Positions 36,599-47,789 of a stretch of 64,000 bases of DNA are shown one piece after another (the stretch's first letter is position 1; each line of letters starts with the position of its first letter). The notes under the pieces were generated by a model that was given only the letters and a program-made list of their open reading frames with translations, made no database searches and was not told the origin of the DNA. The DNA comes from Flavobacterium lacus. Lineage in GTDB: Bacteria > Bacteroidota > Bacteroidia > Flavobacteriales > Flavobacteriaceae. Both the position numbers and the translations under genes were made by a program. The stretch lies in contig NZ_QLSV01000006.1 of assembly GCF_003268815.1 (NCBI RefSeq), positions 1 through 64,000 of the forward strand, given 5' to 3'.

Positions 36599-37405
36599 AT
36601 GGAGGATAAGAGGATATTGTATGTATCATCTGAGGTAGTGCCTTATTTAGCAGAAAATGAAGTTTCGATTATGTCTTATGACGTTCCAAAAATGATTAAT
36701 GATCAGGGTGGACAAATAAGGATTTTTATGCCACGGTACGGAAATATCAATGAGAGAAGACATCAATTGCATGAGGTAATACGATTGTCTGGAATGAATT
36801 TGGTGGTGAATGATTTAGACATGCCGTTGATTATAAAAGTAGCATCCATACCAAAAGAACGAATTCAAGTCTATTTTATTGATAATGACGAATACTTTAA
36901 ACGCAAAGCAACTTTTACGGATGAAGAAGGAAAAATGTATGCCGATAATGATGAAAGGGCCATCTTTTTTGCTAAAGGAGTTGTAGAAACAGTAAAAAAA
37001 TTAAATTGGGTTCCGGATATCATTCATGTGCATGGTTGGTTGGCATCGCTTTTGCCGGTTTATATGAAACATTATTATAAAGATGAAGCTCTTTTTTCGG
37101 ATACAAAAATTGTAACTTCTGTTTATGCTCAATCTTTTGACGGGAATTTAGATTTAGAATTAATCAATAAAATAAAATTTGATGGCGTTCCACACGAATC
37201 TATTTCCGTTTTAGAACAACCAAATTATGAAAATCTAATTAAAGCGGCTATAGAACACTCTGATGCAGTGATAGTTGCTTCTGAAAACGTGTCTTCAAGT
37301 TTAACAAAATTTATAGAAGCAACAGGAAAACCTTTTTTACCTTTCGTCCCGAAAGAGGACTATCCTGAGCATTACACAAATTTCTATAAAAACAAGGTTC
37401 TTTAA
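36599..37405 (+). CDS. glycogen synthase N-terminal-domain protein (GT5-like, no C-terminal half)
   Basis: 268 residues that match only the N-terminal Rossmann domain of bacterial glycogen/starch synthase (GT5): LYVSSEVVPY near the start, DQGGQIRIFMPRYGNI, and DIIHVHGWLASLLPVYMKHY. The nucleotide-sugar-binding C-terminal half of about 200 residues is absent, and the protein ends normally with a stop followed closely by the next gene. The acceptor-site lysine motif KTGGL is not seen at the start (YLAENEVSIM instead). It is therefore unlikely to be an active synthase alone. Similar short forms sit beside panC in related genomes by my recollection. A binding or regulatory role is possible. Confidence 0.75.
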   Translation: MEDKRILYVSSEVVPYLAENEVSIMSYDVPKMINDQGGQIRIFMPRYGNINERRHQLHEVIRLSGMNLVVNDLDMPLIIKVASIPKERIQVYFIDNDEYFKRKATFTDEEGKMYADNDERAIFFAKGVVETVKKLNWVPDIIHVHGWLASLLPVYMKHYYKDEALFSDTKIVTSVYAQSFDGNLDLELINKIKFDGVPHESISVLEQPNYENLIKAAIEHSDAVIVASENVSSSLTKFIEATGKPFLPFVPKEDYPEHYTNFYKNKVL

Positions 37406-37421
37406 ATTTTATTTATTTTAT

Positions 37422-39047
37422 ATGATTTCAAAAAAATTAACACAATATACATCTATTGCAGCACTTGCTTTGTTGCTTTTTTCTTGTGATAAAGATTTTA
37501 ATACAATTGGAGGAAGCGTAATTGGTGACGACCATTTTCAATTTGGGATAAAAGATATTGATGCTACTGTGGTTGCTTATAATCAAGATTTAGGGGCTGC
37601 ACAGACCAATAATCTTGTTATAAACCCCTTGGGAATTTATAATAATACAGCGTTTGGCAAAACTACCGCCCATTTTGTAACACAAGTTTCATTACCAGGT
37701 ACTACTGCTCAAACGTTTAACCCAAACCCGGTAATTGAGGAAGTAATTCTTTATATTCCTTATTTTAGCAGAAAAGGCACAACCGATTCTGAAGGAGTTG
37801 CGACCTACGAGTTAGATTCTGTTTATGGTGCGTCTAAGTTAAAACTTAGTGTCTTTGAAAATGGCTATTTTTTAAGAGATTTTGATCCAAATACCCAATT
37901 TACTGAAGCACAACGATATTATTCGGATCAGATGTCCGATTTTGAAAACAACAAAAGAGGAGCTGCGTCAGATGGAACATCTATTCCAAATGGAGAACGT
38001 CTCAATAATTCTACGAACGTTGCAGAAAACGACCAATTTTTCTTTAATCCAGCGGAAATTTCAGTAACAACAGGAGAGGGTGATGACGAAACGACAACAA
38101 AATCGGCACCCGGTATTTATTTGACATTAAATAAAGATTTCTTTCAAAAGAAAATTATTGGCGGGTATAACCAAAATAAGTTGGTGACAAATAACGTTTT
38201 TAGCGAATATTTCCGAGGCCTTTATTTTAAAGTTGAAGCCTCAGAGGTTGAGCCGAATGGAAATAGTCTTGCCATGATTAATTTTACCGGGGGAAAAATT
38301 ACTATAAAATACGAGCAAGATGACGACAATCTTCCAGAAACTGATGGTAGGGAAAAGAAAACGTTAGAACTTTCTCTTACCGGAAATACGGTTTGTTTAA
38401 CAAATCAAGAAAGAAGCACAAATTATTCTAATGCATTAGCTGCTGCTGATGCGGTGCAAGGCGATGAAAAATTATATATAAATGGGGGAGCAGGTTCGAT
38501 GGCCGTGATTAACTTATTTAATCGCGATGAAGATGGAGAGTCTGCAGAGTTAGAACAGTATAGAGCCAACGGATGGTTGATTAACGAGGCTAATTTAACC
38601 TTTAGAATTGATCGCGATGCAATGGGCAACAATGTCGAACCAAATAGAATTTACCTGTATGATTTAGACAACAAAATTCCTTTGATCGATTATACTAATG
38701 ATTTCACAACCAATTCTACAAAACCAAAATTTGGAAAATCAATTCACGGCGGAATCATTAGACTGGAGGATGGTAAAGGAGTGTCCTACAAAATTAGAAT
38801 CACTAACCATATTGCTAATCTGCTTAAGAACCCTGATTTTAAGAATGTTAGATTAGGTTTGGTTGTTACCGAAGCAATTGGAAATGTTGGAAATTATAAA
38901 TTAAAAAATCAAACAACAACGGGCATTAAAGAGGTGCCAATTGCATCGATAATGAATCCCTTGGGCACTGTGTTGTACGGAAGTAAATCTTCTGTATCTT
39001 TGGAGCAAAGATTGAAATTAGAAATTTACTATACTAAACCTGACTAA
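37422..39047 (+). CDS. DUF4270 family lipoprotein
   Basis: 541 residues. A lipoprotein signal ends at Cys22 (ALLLFSC, then DKDFNTIGG). DUF4270 features include the conserved start IGGSVIGDD, long beta-rich segments (VEEVILYIPYFSRKG, LRFRID-like YIEANLTF strands) and a C-terminal RLKLEIYYTKP. It is likely in the outer membrane. The function is not established. It is flanked by the GT5-like gene (16-nt gap) and glmS (12-nt gap), suggesting co-transcription with the amino-sugar gene. Confidence 0.8.
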   Translation: MISKKLTQYTSIAALALLLFSCDKDFNTIGGSVIGDDHFQFGIKDIDATVVAYNQDLGAAQTNNLVINPLGIYNNTAFGKTTAHFVTQVSLPGTTAQTFNPNPVIEEVILYIPYFSRKGTTDSEGVATYELDSVYGASKLKLSVFENGYFLRDFDPNTQFTEAQRYYSDQMSDFENNKRGAASDGTSIPNGERLNNSTNVAENDQFFFNPAEISVTTGEGDDETTTKSAPGIYLTLNKDFFQKKIIGGYNQNKLVTNNVFSEYFRGLYFKVEASEVEPNGNSLAMINFTGGKITIKYEQDDDNLPETDGREKKTLELSLTGNTVCLTNQERSTNYSNALAAADAVQGDEKLYINGGAGSMAVINLFNRDEDGESAELEQYRANGWLINEANLTFRIDRDAMGNNVEPNRIYLYDLDNKIPLIDYTNDFTTNSTKPKFGKSIHGGIIRLEDGKGVSYKIRITNHIANLLKNPDFKNVRLGLVVTEAIGNVGNYKLKNQTTTGIKEVPIASIMNPLGTVLYGSKSSVSLEQRLKLEIYYTKPD

Positions 39048-39059
39048 ATAGTTAAACAT

Positions 39060-40907
39060 ATGTGTGGAATTGTTGGATATATTGGAAAAAGAGACGCTTA
39101 TTCAATTGTAATTAAAGGATTAAAGCGTTTAGAATATAGAGGTTACGACAGTGCCGGAATCATGCTTCATGACGGCAACGACCTTAAAATTTCGAAAACA
39201 AAAGGAAAAGTAACAGACTTAGAAGAAGTTTCAGCAAAAGACAATAATTTTTTTGGTTCTATCGGAATGGGTCACACCCGTTGGGCAACTCACGGCGTGC
39301 CAAATGATGTGAATTCTCATCCACATTTATCAAATTCTGGAAATATTGCCATTATTCACAACGGAATTATTGAAAATTATGAACCGCTAAAAAAGGAATT
39401 AATCAAAAGAGGTTTCGTTTTTCATTCTGATACTGATACAGAGGTTTTAGTAAACCTTATTGAAGACGTTCAGAAAAAAGAAAATCTAAAATTAGGAAAA
39501 GCAGTTCAAGTTGCCTTAAACCAAGTTGTTGGAGCCTATGCAATTGCTGTTTTTGATAAAAATAAACCAGATGAGATTGTAGTAGCTCGTTTAGGTAGTC
39601 CGTTAGCGATTGGAATAGGTGATGGCGAATTTTTTGTTGCTTCTGATGCCTCACCATTTATCGAATATACTTCGAATGCTATTTATTTGGAAGATGAAGA
39701 AATGGCGATTGTTCGTTTACACAAACCAATCAAAGTTCGTAAAATTAAGGATGATACCTTAGTAGATCCGTATGTTCAAGAGTTAAAAATGAACTTGGAA
39801 CAAATCGAAAAAGGAGGCTACGATCATTTTATGCTTAAAGAAATCTATGAGCAACCAAGTGTTATAAAAGATACCTACCGAGGAAGATTACTTTCTAACA
39901 AAGGAATCATTCAAATGGCCGGAATTGAAGATAATTTAGAAAAATTCCTCAATGCGGAGCGTATTATAATCGTTGCCTGTGGAACTTCATGGCATGCCGG
40001 TTTGGTTGCCGAATACATTTTTGAAGAATTTGCAAGAATTCCCGTGGAAGTAGAATATGCTTCAGAATTTAGATATAGAAATCCAATTATCAATAAAAAA
40101 GACATTGTTGTGGCTATTTCGCAATCCGGTGAAACAGCCGATACATTAGCCGCAATCAAGTTGGCCAAAGAAAACGGTGCATTTGTTTTTGGTGTTTGTA
40201 ATGTGGTTGGTTCTTCCATTTCAAGAGAAACCGATGCGGGTGCATATACGCATGCCGGTCCGGAAATTGGCGTAGCTTCAACTAAAGCCTTTACAACGCA
40301 AATCACCGTTTTAACGCTGATAGCTTTACGTTTAGCAAAAGCAAAAGGAACGATGTCAAATTCTGACTATCACCGTTATTTACTAGAATTAGAAATGATA
40401 CCGGACAAAGTAGCTGAAGCTCTTGAAACCAACGATATCGCCAAAGAAATTGCAGGAATTTATAAAGATTCTCCAAATTGTTTATATTTAGGTAGAGGAT
40501 ATAATTTTCCGGTTGCATTAGAAGGAGCATTGAAATTAAAAGAGATATCTTATATTCATGCTGAAGGTTATCCTGCCGCAGAAATGAAACACGGACCAAT
40601 CGCCTTAATTGATGAATCGATGCCGGTGGTTGTTATTGCCCCAAAAATGGGACATTATGATAAAGTTGTCAGTAATATCCAGGAAATAAAATCCAGAAGT
40701 GGAAAAATTATTGCAGTAGTTACAAAAGGAGATACACAAGTACGAGAATTAGCCGATCACGTGATCGAAATTCCTGAGACGTCTGATGCCCTTTCTCCAT
40801 TATTAACGACCATTCCGTTGCAACTACTATCGTATCACATTGCAGTAATGAGAGGTTGTAATGTGGATCAACCAAGAAATTTAGCCAAATCGGTTACGGT
40901 AGAATAA
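39060..40907 (+). CDS. glmS: glutamine-fructose-6-phosphate aminotransferase (isomerizing)
   Basis: 615 residues. This enzyme makes glucosamine-6-phosphate from fructose-6-phosphate and glutamine, the first step to UDP-GlcNAc for peptidoglycan and lipid A. The N-terminal class II glutaminase starts with the nucleophile Cys2 (MCGIVGYIG), with RLEYRGYDSAG and GHTRWATHG. Two SIS domains follow (about 285-430 and 455-600; CGTSWHAG, SQSGETADTL, EGALKLKEISYIHAEGY), ending with the conserved NLAKSVTVE. The 12-nt upstream gap leaves no room for a glmS ribozyme. Confidence 0.97.
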   Translation: MCGIVGYIGKRDAYSIVIKGLKRLEYRGYDSAGIMLHDGNDLKISKTKGKVTDLEEVSAKDNNFFGSIGMGHTRWATHGVPNDVNSHPHLSNSGNIAIIHNGIIENYEPLKKELIKRGFVFHSDTDTEVLVNLIEDVQKKENLKLGKAVQVALNQVVGAYAIAVFDKNKPDEIVVARLGSPLAIGIGDGEFFVASDASPFIEYTSNAIYLEDEEMAIVRLHKPIKVRKIKDDTLVDPYVQELKMNLEQIEKGGYDHFMLKEIYEQPSVIKDTYRGRLLSNKGIIQMAGIEDNLEKFLNAERIIIVACGTSWHAGLVAEYIFEEFARIPVEVEYASEFRYRNPIINKKDIVVAISQSGETADTLAAIKLAKENGAFVFGVCNVVGSSISRETDAGAYTHAGPEIGVASTKAFTTQITVLTLIALRLAKAKGTMSNSDYHRYLLELEMIPDKVAEALETNDIAKEIAGIYKDSPNCLYLGRGYNFPVALEGALKLKEISYIHAEGYPAAEMKHGPIALIDESMPVVVIAPKMGHYDKVVSNIQEIKSRSGKIIAVVTKGDTQVRELADHVIEIPETSDALSPLLTTIPLQLLSYHIAVMRGCNVDQPRNLAKSVTVE

Positions 40908-40931
40908 CCAATTTTACACTGTTTTAAAGCG

Positions 40932-40961
40932 AAGCGAGCATATTTATGTTCGCTTTTTTTT
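40932..40961 (+). terminator. intrinsic terminator after glmS
   Basis: AGCGAGCAT pairs with ATGTTCGCT (one G-U pair) around a 4-nt loop and is followed by eight T, 25 nt after the glmS stop codon. The remaining 240 bp up to the receptor gene are AT-rich with no other feature recognised. Confidence 0.8.
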
Positions 40962-41201
40962 ATTTTCTTATTTCCGTAATAAAGTTGCTAAATTGTTAAC
41001 AAAAGCTTAAAAAATTATATGAACGCATAGTAAATAGTGTTCGTTTTATTAAATTTTTAAAAATAATTCAACAATTGCAGTTGCGGATAATTTAAAAATG
41101 GCAATAAAAAAATAGTAATTATGATAAATTAGCTTCAATTTTTTAATAATATCAAAAATATTTGTACTTTGGTAGCGTAAACTAACAAAAACTCTAACTT
41201 T

Positions 41202-44081
41202 ATGAAAGTGAAATTAATTCTTCTCACATTGTTTTTTTGTAGCATTTCTTTTGCTCAAACAACAATAACAGGAAAGGTGGTTGACAACACCAATCAGCCC
41301 ATTCCGGGAGCCAACATCAAAATTGCTGGCGAAGCCATAGGTACTACATCCGATTTTGACGGAAATTTTACCTTAACAACACAAAAAAAACCGCCTTTTA
41401 AAATCGAAATTTCTTCCATTGGTTTCTCACCCAAAACCGAAGATATCAGATCAAACAACCAAAAAGTAAATGCTGTTCTGGCAGAAGAAGAAACAAGATT
41501 GGATGAAATTGTTGTCTCAGCCTCTAGATCTCCTGAAAGGGTTAGAGAGTCTCCGGTTACAATTGAAAGAATGAGTATAAAAGACATCAAAAAATCAGCG
41601 TCAGTCTCTTTCTATGATGGTCTTGAAAACTTAAAAGAAGTACATATGAACACAAGTAGTATGTCTTTCAAATCAATCAATACCAGAGGATTTGCCACAG
41701 TAGCGAATACGCGTTTTATGCAATTGGTTGACGGTATGGATAATTCATCACCTTTATTAAACTTTGTGTTAGGAAACTTAATTGGTGTTTCTGAAATTGA
41801 TGTTCAAAGTGTTGAATTGTTACCGGGAGCCTCTTCTGCATTATATGGTGCAAATGCATTTAATGGTATTTTGTTCATGACCAGTAAAAGCCCATTCACT
41901 CACCAAGGAATTAGTGCGTATGCAAAAGTAGGCCAAACGAGTCAAGAAGCGGCAGGAAATAATTTGTATTATGATTATGGAGTACGTGTTGCTAAAGCTT
42001 TTTCGCCACATTTTGCTGCTAAAGCAAACTTTACCTTTATGAGTGGAACGGATTGGTTTGCCACCGACTATAGAGACAAGGATTTAGTTAATAATGTAGG
42101 AATTGATAGAACAAATCCTAATTATGATGGTATTAATGTTTATGGAGATGTAGTGTCTACCAATATTAGAAGTGTTGCATCAGGGTTGTTGAATGCTGGA
42201 GCAATTACACCGGCACAATTTACAGTTTTCAATGCAATTCTACCAAATCAAAATGTTTCCAGAACGGGTTACAATGAAGTTGATATCACTGACAACCAAG
42301 TAAGAAACGCTAAAATTGATTTTTCTTTACACTTGAAGCCATGGGCAACTGGTAGTACAGAGTGGGCAAAAGATATTGAGTTCATCTGGCAAAGTAAGTA
42401 TGGATTTGGTAACACGGTTTACCAAGGAGCAAACAGATACTACCTAAATGGCTTTGAAATGCAACAACATAAACTTGAAGTAGTTGGTAAAAATTTCTTT
42501 GCAAGAGGATATGTAACTTCTGAAGATGGTGGTAATTCTTACGATATGGAGTTTACTGCGGTAAATGTAAATAGACAGTGGAAACCAGATGCGACTTGGT
42601 TTGGTCAATATGCGGGAGCTTATGTGCAGTCTACTTTAGGAGGTGCTACACCGGCACAAGCCCATGCATCAGCAAGAACTACTGCAGATACGGGCAGATT
42701 CTTACCAGGAACACCTGAATTTATTAACGCATTTAATCAAGTAATTGCTGATCCGGATGTGTTAACAGGATCTAAGTTAGTGGATAATTCTAAAATTTAC
42801 CACGCCGATGCTAATTATAATTTTAGAGATGTTGTGAAATTTGCAGAAATTCAGGTTGGAGGTTCTTATCGTATTTATGATTTGAATTCATTTGGAAGAA
42901 TTTATACTGATACACCGGAATTTGGTGGAATTGATTATGAAGAGTATGGTGTTTATACCCAAATTCAAAAGAAATTTTTAGAAGATAAATTGAAATTTAC
43001 AGGTTCTGTGCGTTATGATAAGAGTCAAAATTTTGATGGAAATTATTCACCAAGAGTGTCACTTGTATTCTCGCCGGACGAAAAGAAAAACCACAATTTC
43101 AGAGCGTCATTTCAAACAGGATTCCGTAACCCAACAACGCAAGATCAATACATTGGATTCAATGTTGGTAATGCGGTGTTGATTGGTTCTGCACCGGATA
43201 ACTTGGATCGTTACAGGGAAACATTGCCAGTAACAACTGCTACGGGTCAATTTTTTGCCGGAGGTGATTCAGTTGTTTTAACCGGTCAAAATGCATATTT
43301 TAATTCTTATACCGCAACATCTGTGAGACAATTTGCAGCATTGGCTGGTACAGATCCGGTAGCTGCGGCTGCTTTATTAAGAAGAACCGATGTTGATTTA
43401 GTTAAGCCTGAAACTGTAAAAGCGTTTGAATTAGGGTACAGAGGTCAGTTCGAAAATTTTTCTTACGACATCAACGGTTACTATAATATCTACAATGATT
43501 TTATTGGAAACTTAAACGTAGTTGCTCCTTTATATGGAACAGCTCAAGATGCTCCAAATCCTGGAGCAGGACCAACGGATGCAGGTTTCCAAACATTACA
43601 TGCAATCCAAACAGGAAACATAAGAGCTTATCAGTTGTATACAAATACAGATATTGAAATCAAATCTTTGGGTTTTGGTTTAGGACTTTCAACAAAAATT
43701 TACAAAGACTTTGAGTTAGGAGCAAATTATAATTTTGCAGAGTTTAGCTTCGATCAAGCATTAGATCCAAGTTTTGAAGCTGGTTTCAACACCCCAAAAC
43801 ACAGAGTGAAAGGATCCATTAGTAATGACAAATTATTTAAAAACTTTGGCTTTAATGTAAGTGCACGGTGGAACTCAGAATACTTATGGCAATCCACCTT
43901 TGTTGATGGTATAATTGAAGAGGCAACTGTTATTGATGCTCAAATTAATTATTCTATTCCTAAATTAAAAACAATTGTAAAAGTAGGTGCAACTAATCTT
44001 GGTATGAGAGAGTACATTCAAGTTTTAGGAGCAGGAGCAATCGGACAACAATTTTTTGTTGGATTAACTATTAACCAATAA
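41202..44081 (+). CDS. TonB-dependent outer-membrane receptor
   Basis: 959 residues. A signal peptide (MKVKLILLTLFFCSISFAQ) is followed by a carboxypeptidase-regulatory-like domain (about 21-95; TGKVVDNTNQPIPGANIKI), a TonB-box-like segment (LDEIVVSASRSPE), a plug domain (to about 230; INTRGFATVANTRFMQLVDG, VELLPGASSALYGANAFNGI), and a 22-stranded barrel ending in an aromatic-rich terminus (GQQFFVGLTINQ). There is no SusD gene beside it. Instead an SGNH-hydrolase lipoprotein follows after 18 nt, so the substrate may be an ester or lipid-like compound rather than a glycan. Confidence 0.9.
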   Translation: MKVKLILLTLFFCSISFAQTTITGKVVDNTNQPIPGANIKIAGEAIGTTSDFDGNFTLTTQKKPPFKIEISSIGFSPKTEDIRSNNQKVNAVLAEEETRLDEIVVSASRSPERVRESPVTIERMSIKDIKKSASVSFYDGLENLKEVHMNTSSMSFKSINTRGFATVANTRFMQLVDGMDNSSPLLNFVLGNLIGVSEIDVQSVELLPGASSALYGANAFNGILFMTSKSPFTHQGISAYAKVGQTSQEAAGNNLYYDYGVRVAKAFSPHFAAKANFTFMSGTDWFATDYRDKDLVNNVGIDRTNPNYDGINVYGDVVSTNIRSVASGLLNAGAITPAQFTVFNAILPNQNVSRTGYNEVDITDNQVRNAKIDFSLHLKPWATGSTEWAKDIEFIWQSKYGFGNTVYQGANRYYLNGFEMQQHKLEVVGKNFFARGYVTSEDGGNSYDMEFTAVNVNRQWKPDATWFGQYAGAYVQSTLGGATPAQAHASARTTADTGRFLPGTPEFINAFNQVIADPDVLTGSKLVDNSKIYHADANYNFRDVVKFAEIQVGGSYRIYDLNSFGRIYTDTPEFGGIDYEEYGVYTQIQKKFLEDKLKFTGSVRYDKSQNFDGNYSPRVSLVFSPDEKKNHNFRASFQTGFRNPTTQDQYIGFNVGNAVLIGSAPDNLDRYRETLPVTTATGQFFAGGDSVVLTGQNAYFNSYTATSVRQFAALAGTDPVAAAALLRRTDVDLVKPETVKAFELGYRGQFENFSYDINGYYNIYNDFIGNLNVVAPLYGTAQDAPNPGAGPTDAGFQTLHAIQTGNIRAYQLYTNTDIEIKSLGFGLGLSTKIYKDFELGANYNFAEFSFDQALDPSFEAGFNTPKHRVKGSISNDKLFKNFGFNVSARWNSEYLWQSTFVDGIIEEATVIDAQINYSIPKLKTIVKVGATNLGMREYIQVLGAGAIGQQFFVGLTINQ

Positions 44082-44099
44082 TCAACGAATTTAAAAGAT

Positions 44100-45656
44100 A
44101 TGAAAATGATAAAAAATAATAAATGGCTGTTATTGGTTGCGTTAACCATGATAGCTTGTAGTGATGATGACGCAGTAATTGTAAACGATACTGCTGATGG
44201 ATTGCCTTTAACCGCTGGCAGTGCTGATTTTTCTAAATTTGTTTCCGTAGGAAATTCTTTAACCGCAGGGTTTAGCGATAATGCCCTATTTATTGAAGGC
44301 CAAGTAAATGCTTATCCTGCTATTTTAGCAAGTCAATTTGCTTTAGTTGGTGGTGGAGAATTTAGAACTCCATTAATGAATGATAATGTGGGAGGATTAC
44401 TTTTAGGCGGGAATATTATTTCAGGGCCGAGATTGTTTTTTAATGGAACCGGACCTGCTCCTGTTTCAGGTTTACCAACAACAGAGGTTTCTACTGTTCT
44501 TACTGGTCCTTTCAATAATATGGGTGTCCCTGGAGCAAAGAGTTTTCATTTAGTTGCGTCAGGATACGGAAATGTTGCCGGAGTTCCTCTAGGTCAGTCT
44601 AATCCTTATTATGTTCGATTCGCTTCATCGCCATCAGCGACTATATTAGGAGATGCTGTAGCTCAAAACCCCACCTTTTTCTCTCTGTGGATAGGCAATA
44701 ATGATGTATTAAGCTATGCTACATCTGGGGGCATTGGTACAAATCAGACAGGAAACTTAAACCCAGCAACCTACGGCGGAAATGACATTACAGATCCAAA
44801 TGTGTTTGCGAGCGTTTACTCGTCATTGTTAGATGGTTTAACTGCTGGTGGAGCAAAAGGTGTTGTAGCTAATATTCCTAATGTAACTTCAGTGCCATTT
44901 TTTACAACAGTGCCAACCAATCCAATACCGGGATTACCAGGTGCAAATGCCACTTCTTTAAATCAATTGTTTGGGGGAATTAATGCTGCTCTTGCCGGTG
45001 CCGGTTTGCCAGCTCGTTACGTTACCTTATTAGCAGATGATGGAAATCCTGCTACTGTTGAGGCAAATCCGTTGTTAATTGTAGATGAGTCTTTAGTTAA
45101 TATTTCTGCTCAAATTACGGCAGCACTTACTCCTATTTATGGAGCTCCAACAGCGACATTTTTAGGTAATTTATATGGACAAACAAGACACGCAAGTAAT
45201 GCTGCAGGTTCAAGAGACTATATCTTGTTAACAGCAAGTGGAATTATAGGAACAACTACAGCTTCTGCTCCAGCCCCTTTTAATACAGTGGGTGTTTCTT
45301 TTCCAATGCAAGATAATGCAGTGCTTACTGCAGATGAAACGGCTCAAGTTAAAACAGCAACCGATGCATATAATGCAACGATTCAATCGTTGGCAACTGC
45401 TAAAGGCTTAGCTTTTGTAGATGCCAATGCAACATTAAATCAAGTTGCTAGTGGAGGAATTAATGCTAATAATTTTACTGTAACTTCTAATTTTGTAACG
45501 GGAGGCGGATTTTCTCTAGACGGGGTTCATCCAAGTCCTAGAGGCTATGCTTTAATAGCAAATAAATTCTTTGAAGCAATTAATGCAACTTATGGTTCAA
45601 ATTTTAAAGTTGTAAACATTGGTAATTATAGAATCTTATACCCTGCTGCTTTATAA
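44100..45656 (+). CDS. SGNH/GDSL hydrolase lipoprotein
   Basis: 518 residues. A lipoprotein signal ends at Cys20 (LTMIAC) and is followed directly by SDDD, an acidic tag of the type that directs lipoproteins to the cell surface in Bacteroidetes. The SGNH blocks are visible: block I VSVGNSLTAGF (Ser53), block III WIGNNDVL, and block V DGVHPSPRGYALIA (Asp and His near 474-477). It should be a surface esterase or lipase. Pairing with the receptor gene upstream suggests it releases a product the receptor imports. An intrinsic terminator closes the unit. Confidence 0.85.
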   Translation: MKMIKNNKWLLLVALTMIACSDDDAVIVNDTADGLPLTAGSADFSKFVSVGNSLTAGFSDNALFIEGQVNAYPAILASQFALVGGGEFRTPLMNDNVGGLLLGGNIISGPRLFFNGTGPAPVSGLPTTEVSTVLTGPFNNMGVPGAKSFHLVASGYGNVAGVPLGQSNPYYVRFASSPSATILGDAVAQNPTFFSLWIGNNDVLSYATSGGIGTNQTGNLNPATYGGNDITDPNVFASVYSSLLDGLTAGGAKGVVANIPNVTSVPFFTTVPTNPIPGLPGANATSLNQLFGGINAALAGAGLPARYVTLLADDGNPATVEANPLLIVDESLVNISAQITAALTPIYGAPTATFLGNLYGQTRHASNAAGSRDYILLTASGIIGTTTASAPAPFNTVGVSFPMQDNAVLTADETAQVKTATDAYNATIQSLATAKGLAFVDANATLNQVASGGINANNFTVTSNFVTGGGFSLDGVHPSPRGYALIANKFFEAINATYGSNFKVVNIGNYRILYPAAL

Positions 45657-45676
45657 ATTAAGTAACATACTATTTC

Positions 45677-45705
45677 AAAACCACCTCTAACCAGGTGGTT
45701 TTTTT
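45677..45705 (+). terminator. intrinsic terminator after the SGNH hydrolase gene
   Basis: AAAACCACCT pairs perfectly with AGGTGGTTTT around a 6-nt loop, followed by a T-run, 20 nt after the stop codon. Confidence 0.85.
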
Positions 45706-45786
45706 ATTTCTCTACACTATTTTTAGCTCTAGAGATGCATTAGTTCGAATACTTCAAAAAAACCTAAAAAAAACATCCGTTTGGTA

Positions 45787-45816
45787 TTGATTTTATATTT
45801 TTAAAAATTATCTTTG
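45787..45816 (+). promoter_or_regulatory. atpD promoter
   Basis: TTG (45787-45789), a 19-nt spacer and TATCTTTG (45809-45816) match the Bacteroidetes -33/-7 consensus. The leader to the atpD ATG is about 55 nt. Confidence 0.7.
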
Positions 45817-45874
45817 CACTCTGAAAAAAGACGTGTTTAAAATAAACATAAATAGCTATTAAATAAATACATAA

Positions 45875-47389
<1,515 letters not shown>

Positions 47390-47391
47390 AA

Positions 47392-47447
47392 CAATGGATA
47401 ATTGACAATGGATAATTGTCAATTGTCAATTATCAATTATCAATTAA
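47392..47447 (+). repeat. heptamer tandem repeat (CAATTRT-like) x8 between atpD and atpC
   Basis: Eight consecutive 7-mers (CAATGGA, TAATTGA, CAATGGA, TAATTGT, CAATTGT, CAATTAT, CAATTAT, CAATTAA) begin 2 nt after the atpD stop and end 3 nt before the atpC ATG. Because units of TAATTGA and CAATTAT type are complementary, the transcript can fold into a hairpin. Confidence 0.8.
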
Positions 47448-47450
47448 ATT

Positions 47451-47732
47451 ATGATTTTAGAAATAGTATCCCCGGAAGCCACTTTATTTCAAGGCGAAAT
47501 CACCTCAATCACCCTACCAGGTGTTGATGGTTCATTTCAAATTTTAAATAATCACGCACCCATCGTTTCTATTTTAAACTTCGGTACAGTTAAAATAGTA
47601 GCACCAAGTTTCAAAATTAAAAAAGATGTAGCCGGAAAGTTTACCAAACTAAACGATCATACCTACACATTGGAAATCAATTCGGGAACAGTCGAAATGA
47701 AAGACAATAAAGTAATCGTTTTAGCCGACTAA
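47451..47732 (+). CDS. atpC: ATP synthase F1 subunit epsilon (short form)
   Basis: 93 residues. Only the N-terminal beta-sandwich domain is present (MILEIVSPEATLFQGEITSI, then LPGVDGSFQILNNHAPIVSI). The C-terminal helical hairpin, which inhibits ATP hydrolysis in longer epsilon subunits, is absent. This short form is usual in Bacteroidetes. It links F1 to the rotor with gamma. It is co-transcribed with atpD and followed by a terminator. Confidence 0.93.
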   Translation: MILEIVSPEATLFQGEITSITLPGVDGSFQILNNHAPIVSILNFGTVKIVAPSFKIKKDVAGKFTKLNDHTYTLEINSGTVEMKDNKVIVLAD

Positions 47733-47754
47733 ACGTTTTCAATGCAATAAATAC

Positions 47755-47786
47755 AAAAGTCATACAGCAATGTGTGACTTTTTTTT
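47755..47786 (+). terminator. intrinsic terminator after atpC
   Basis: AAAAGTCATACA pairs with TGTGTGACTTTT around a 4-nt loop, followed by a T-run, 22 nt after the atpC stop codon. Confidence 0.8.
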
Positions 47787-47789
47787 ATG

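Noticed and set aside
39048-39059. glmS ribozyme upstream of glmS
   Set aside because: The gap to the preceding gene is 12 nt, and no ribozyme-like leader can be placed there.
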